A stretch of DNA of 64,000 nt from Macrotis lagotis. Lineage: Eukaryota; Chordata; Mammalia; Peramelemorphia; Peramelidae. The translations under genes were made by a program, and so were the position numbers. This document shows positions 57,109 through 64,000 of this stretch, in pieces. The notes below the pieces were generated by a model. The model saw only the letters and a program-made list of their open reading frames with translations. It was not told where the DNA came from and did not search any database. Position 1 is the first letter of the stretch; every line of letters starts with the position of its first letter. The stretch is taken from positions 217,157,638 through 217,221,637 of the forward strand of contig NC_133663.1 of the NCBI RefSeq assembly GCF_037893015.1. The letters are read 5' to 3'.

Positions 57109-58004
57109 AATTGATTTTTTAACAAATTTTTTATTTTAATTGAATTTTATGACTTTTCCCCTAATCTTGCTACATTGCTCCCCACTCCATGCAGAAGGCA
57201 GTCTGTTAGTCTTTACATTGCTTCCATGCTATACATTGAGCAAAACTTAATGTGATGAGAGAGAAATCCTATCCTATAGGAAAAAAGAAAATCTGAGGTG
57301 GCAAAATTACATAATAAAATAATTTTATGAAAAATTTTCTTTAAAAAATTCTTTCTTTAAACTCCACAATTCTTTCTCCAGATATAGATGGTATTCTATA
57401 TCTCAAATACCCCAAAATTGTCCTGGATTGCTGCTCTTATGAAATGATCAAGTCCATTAAAATTGATCATCAACCCCATGTTGCTGTTGTGTATAATGTG
57501 TTGGTGTATAATGTTCTTCTGTTTCTGCACATCTGGCTCAGCATCAGTTCATACCATACCTTCCATGTTTCTTTGGATTCCCATGCCTCCTGGTTTCTAA
57601 TAGAACAATAGTATTCCATAATGTGCATATACCACGATTTGTTCAGCCATTCCCTATTTGATGGACATTTACTCAATTTCCAATTCTTTGCTACCACAAA
57701 CAGAGCTGCTATGAATATTTTTGTGCAAGTGAGGTTTTTTTTTACCCTTTTTTCATGTAATCTTCAGGGTATAGACCCATGAGGGGTATTGCTGGATCAA
57801 AGGGTATACACCTTTTTGTTATTTTTTTGAACATAAAATTCCAAATTGCTCTCCAGAAAGATTTGATCAGTTCACAGAGCCCCAAATCCCTTCCAACATT
57901 AATCATTGTCCTTTCTGGTAATATTGGCCAGTATGAGAGATGTGAGTTAGTACCTTAGAGATGCTTTAATTTGCATTTTTCTAATAAGTAGTCATTTAGA
58001 ACAA

Positions 58005-58156
58005 TTTTTTTTAGGTTTTTGCAAGGCAAATGAGGTTAAATGGCTTGCCCAAGGCCACACAGCTAGGTAATTACTAAGTGTTGGAGGCTGGATTTGAATT
58101 CAGGTACTTCTGACTTCAGGGCAGGTACTTTACCCACTGCACCACCTAGTCACCCC
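58005..58156 (-). mobile_element. tRNA-derived marsupial SINE in L1 ORF2
   Basis: Plus strand: 'aggtttttgcaaggcaaatg' to 'cactgcaccacctagtcacc'. Flanks 'tagaacaattttt' and 'tagagcaattttt' are the target-site duplication. Confidence 0.94.
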
Positions 58157-59265
58157 TAGAGCAATTTTTCGAATTACTGTGCATCTCTTTGATTTCTTCA
58201 TCTGTAAATTGCCTTTGCATACACTTGGACCATTTCTCAATTGGGGAATGGTTTGGTTTTTATTATAAATTTTACTCAGTTCTCTATATATTTTAGAAAT
58301 GAGTCCTTTGTCAGAAATACACATAGTATAAATTGTTTCCTAATTTATAACATTTATTTGTTCTTAATAGAGTGGTTTTATTTGTACAATGGCTTTTTAA
58401 TTTAATGTAATCAAATTTATCAAGTTTGTTTTTAATAATGTTCTCCATCTCTTCCTTGGTCCATAGATGTAACAGGTAAACTATTCCTTCATTTCCAAGT
58501 TTGCTTATAATATATTCTTTTATATCTAAATCCCATACCCGTTTTGATCTTATCTTGGTATGGGATGTGTGATGTTGGTCTAATCGAAGATTCTACCTAA
58601 CTAACTTTCAATTTTCCCAACAGCTTTTATCTAAGAGAGAGTTTTTATCCCACAACTTGACTCTCTGGATTTATCAAACAGCAAATTACTGTAATAATTT
58701 CCCGCTATCTCTATTGTACCTAGTCTGTTCAACTGAACCACTACTCTATTTCTTAGCCAATTTCTATGGCTGATGCATTATATTATAATATTATATCTGG
58801 TAGGGCTAAACCACCTTCTTTTGCACTTTTTTCATTAAATCCCTGGAGAATCTAATCTTGTTATTTCTCCATATGAATTTACTTACAATTGGTTTCTAAC
58901 TCATTAAATAATTTTTTGGAACTTTGATGAGTAGGACACTAAACATGTAGTTTAATATAGGTAGAAGAGTCATTTTATTGTATTAGCTTGGCCTACCCAT
59001 GAGCAGCTGATATTTGCCCAGTCATTTAAATCTTATTTTATTTGTGTGAGAATTGTTTTGTATTTTCATAGAGTTTCTGAGTCTGCCTTGGCAGTTAGAC
59101 TCCCAAGAATTTTATATTGCCTGAGTTTACATTGAATGGGATTTCTGTTTCTAGCTTTTGTGCTTGTATCTTACTAGTAAAATATATTACATCTGAGGAA
59201 TTATGAGAGTTTACTTTGCATCATGCTACTTTGTTAAAGTTGCTAATTGCTTCTAGTAGTTTTTT

Positions 59266-59393
59266 TGCAAGGCAATGGGTTTAAGTGGTTTGCCCAAGAA
59301 CATACATCTTTAAGTGACTGAGACTGGATTTGAACTCAGGTACTACTGACTCCAGGGCCAGTGCTCTATCCACTGTGCAACCTAGCTGCCCCC
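59266..59393 (-). mobile_element. tRNA-derived marsupial SINE in L1 ORF2, short internal deletions
   Basis: Plus strand: 'gcaaggcaatgggtttaagt' to 'gtgcaacctagctgcccc'. Exact 14-bp target-site duplication 'tctagtagtttttt' at 59252-59265 and 59394-59407. Confidence 0.95.
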
Positions 59394-62089
59394 TCTAGTA
59401 GTTTTTTAAATGATTTTTTAGGATTCTCTAGGTATACCATCATGTCATCTGCAAAAAAAGTAAGTTTTATTTCTCTTTCCCAATTCTCATTATAATTTCT
59501 TTTCCTTCTCTTATTGCTGTTAATATTTCTAACACACTATTGAATAGTAGTGGTGATAAAGGGCAATCTTTTTTCACCCCTGATCTTACTGGAAATGCCT
59601 CTAGTTTATCCCCATTGCATATAATGCTTGTTGATGGTTTTAGATAGATACTGCTAATTATTGTAAGGAACAATACATTTATTCCTACTCTTGTGTTTTT
59701 AGCAAGAATGGGTGCTTTATTTTATCAAAGGCTTTTTTTCAGCATCTATTGAGATGATCTTATGATTACAGGTTTGTTATTGATATAGTAAATTTTATTA
59801 TCAGTTTTCCTGATATTGAATCAAACCTACATTTCTTGGATAAATCCTTCTTGGTCTTATCATATTAACTAGGGATAACTTGCTGTAATCACTTTCTGAA
59901 GATTTTATTTAAGATTTTCACATCTATATTCAATATGAAAATAGGTTTAAAATTTTCTTTCTCTGTTTTTTTACTCTTCTTGGTTTAGGTATCAGCATCA
60001 TATTATTGTCACAGAAAGAGTTAGGCAGACTTCCTTCACCTAATTTTCCAGAGTTTATATAGAATTGGAACCCATTGTTCCTTAAATGTTTGATAGAATT
60101 CACTTGTGAATCTATGTAGCCCTGGGAATTTTTTCTTAGAAAGTTCAATAGTGGTTTGGTGAATTTTACTTTCTGAGATCAGGTTATTCGGGTATTTAAT
60201 TTCCTCTTCATTTTAACTGGGCAGCTAATATTTTTGTAGATATTCATCCATTTCACATAGATTATCAAATTTATTTGTATAGAATTGGGTGAAATAATCC
60301 TGAATTATTACTTCAATTTTCTCCTCATTTGTGGGGATTTCACCTTTTTTCATTTATGATACTAGCAATTTTCTTTTCTTTTTTTTAATCAACTTAGTTG
60401 AGGTCTATAAAGGTTATTGGTTATTTTCATAAAACCAACTCTTGGTTTTATTCATTAGTTTAATAGTTTTCTTGCATTTGATTTTAATAATTTCTCCTTT
60501 AATTTTTAGAATTTCAAATTTGATATTTAATTGGAGGTTTCGAATTTGTTCCTTCCCTATATTTTAGTTGCAGTTTTAGTTTGTTGATTTCTTCTTTCTT
60601 TAATTTATGCATGTAAGTATTTAAAGATATGAAATATCCCTTGTATCCAATAAGTTTTGTATGTTGTTTCATTATTGTCATTAACTAAGATGAAATCATT
60701 AATTCTTTCAAGAATTTGTTTTTGATCCACTCAGTCTTTACAAAGTGTTTATTTAGTTTCCAAATAGCTTTAGGTCTATTTCTCCATGGTCCATTATTGC
60801 ATGTAATATTTATTGCATTATGAACTGAGTAGGATGTGTTCACTGTTTCCGCCTTTCTGCATTTTATTATTTGTTTTCTTATGCCATAATACAATATCAG
60901 TTTATGTGTAAATGCCATGTACTACAGGAAAAAAGCATATTTCTATCTATCCCCATTCAATTTCCTCCACAGGTCTATAATGTCTAGGTTTTTCTAACAT
61001 TTTTTACCTCTTTAACTTTTATGGTTAGATTTATCTAAATCTGAGAGTGGTAGTTTGGAGGCTCCTAACAGTAGAGATTTGTTGTCTTTGTCTTCCTGTA
61101 ACTCATTCAAATTCTCTAAGAATTTGGATGCTATACACCTTGGTGCATACATATTTAGCATTGAAATTGCTTCATTGTCTATGGTACCTTTTGGGAGGAT
61201 ATAATTTTTTTCCTTATCTCTTTTAATGACACCTATTTTGTAGTTATTTATCTGAGATAAAGATTACTATTGCTGCTTTTTTTCACTTCAGCTGAAGCAA
61301 AATTTATTTTGCTCCAACCTTTTACCTTTACTCTACATGTATGTCTCTACTTCAAAAGAATTTCTTATAAGCAGCATATTGTAAGATTCTAATTTTCAAT
61401 CCAGTCTACTATTCACTTACATTTTATGGTAGAATTCATCCCATTCACATTCTAAGTTATAATTACTAACTCTTTATTGTCGTCCATACTGTCTTCTCTC
61501 TGCATTTTCCTGTTTTCTCACTTTATCCAAATTCCCCCGTATTTTGTTTCTGAAAACAACCACCTTTAGTGTGTTTGCCCCTTTATATCCAACCCCACTC
61601 CCCTTTCTTTCCCCTTTCCCTTTGCCCCTTCTTTCTTCCCTTTCTTTTGTTAATTCAACTTTACCTCTCCCCTCCCTTTCCCCTTTTCAAATGAAAGGTA
61701 AGATAAGTTTCACAATTTAACTCTATGTGACCTTTAAGACAAGTCTGATGAGAGTAAGATTCAGGCTGTTCTTATTTCCTCCCTTTTTCCCCCTCTATTA
61801 TAATAGGTCATCTGTACATCTTTGCTCTTCATCCTCCTGTGTCTTTTCTGTCCCCTCTTTTAAAGGAGATATTGTATTTAAATCATTCTATCAGAGTCAC
61901 ACATAAGTCATGAGTGTCCATCACTTCTGACTAAGTATCTTCTCTGTAATAGAGTTACAGTTCTCAAGAGTTTTGAGAATCTTTCTCCCTGTTGAGGACA
62001 TAGCCAGTTTCATCTTATTGGGTAGCAGTTTTTGTCTTTAACCGTTTTTTAGCTTTTCATGTGTCTCTTGAGTCTCTTGTTTGAAGTCC

Positions 62090-64000
<1,911 letters not shown>

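Larger units (their letters stand above)
57478..61480 (-). pseudogene. L1 ORF2 (endonuclease-reverse transcriptase), decayed
   Basis: Endonuclease start near 61475 (TLNVNG-type coding out of frame), Lys-rich linker near 60690-60910 with HKLILYYGIRKQIIKCRK, RT fingers near 59930-60148 ([26 protein letters not shown]), and RT palm at 59467-59673 with RSGVKKDCPLSPLLFNSVLE. The Phe-Ala-Asp-Asp active box is still readable just beyond a frameshift, at about 59455-59440, on the far side of which the first SINE follows. The C-terminus is at 57478-57697 with WYMHIMEYYCSIRNQE. Two SINEs, stops and frameshifts inactivate it. Confidence 0.82.

Overview
This is a gene-poor, repeat-saturated stretch of a mammalian nuclear chromosome, almost certainly from a marsupial. 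The diagnosis rests on many copies of a tRNA-derived SINE with the head 'ggggcagctaggtggcgcag', the box 'gagttcaaatccgg' and a tail ending 'ttgccttgcaaaaacc', on several L1 5'UTR types beginning 'aagatgg', on old L2 and CORE-SINE remnants, and on an ORF2-less 'half-L1' (HAL1). I cannot tell an opossum from a dasyurid or another marsupial without a database. I see no intact host protein-coding gene, no RNA gene and no CRISPR array; nearly every open frame is a fragment of a transposable element or a microsatellite.

Layout. 1-1.7 kb: 3' end of an L1 (+). 1.8-4.3 kb: an old HAL1 (+). 4.3-7.6 kb: AT-rich non-coding DNA with CORE-SINE remnants. 7.6-12.25 kb: rearranged L1 pieces and an internally deleted L1 (+). 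12.3-15.8 kb: a CORE-SINE, another ORF1-bearing element and unexplained DNA. 15.8-21.4 kb: antisense L1 pieces, SINEs, an L2 end, and a 24-unit hexamer repeat. 21.5-24.9 kb: an L1 with an internal gap that holds an L2 end. 25.6-28.4 kb: long antisense L2 and opposed L2 ends. 29-31.8 kb: an L1 5'UTR piece, two L1 3' ends, a SINE. 31.8-33.3 kb: unexplained DNA. 33.3-38.66 kb: a decayed class II (betaretrovirus-like) endogenous retrovirus on the minus strand, with 3' LTR, polypurine tract, env, integrase, RNase H, RT, protease remnant and the end of gag. Its 5' end abuts an L1 5'UTR/ORF1 piece in the same orientation (38.66-39.3 kb). 39.7-47.05 kb: a nearly full-length but broken L1 (+), then a second L1 3' part. 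48.87-52.08 kb: a young HAL1 with target-site duplication. 52.1-57.1 kb: SINEs, L2, a (TA)n tract, a 600-bp pyrimidine tract. 57.1-62.68 kb: a long L1 on the minus strand carrying two SINE insertions. 62.68 kb to the end: a processed pseudogene of SUZ12, the Polycomb PRC2 subunit.

The most interesting element is the HAL1 at 48873-52082. Its ORF1 needs only two frameshifts to be read through, it lacks ORF2, and its 3' half carries three diverged antisense SINE-derived modules that are absent from the older HAL1 at 1817-4290. The elements form one dependency network: L1 ORF2 protein is the known source of the machinery that mobilises L1, HAL1, tRNA SINEs and processed pseudogenes, and all four classes appear here, often nested with visible target-site duplications.
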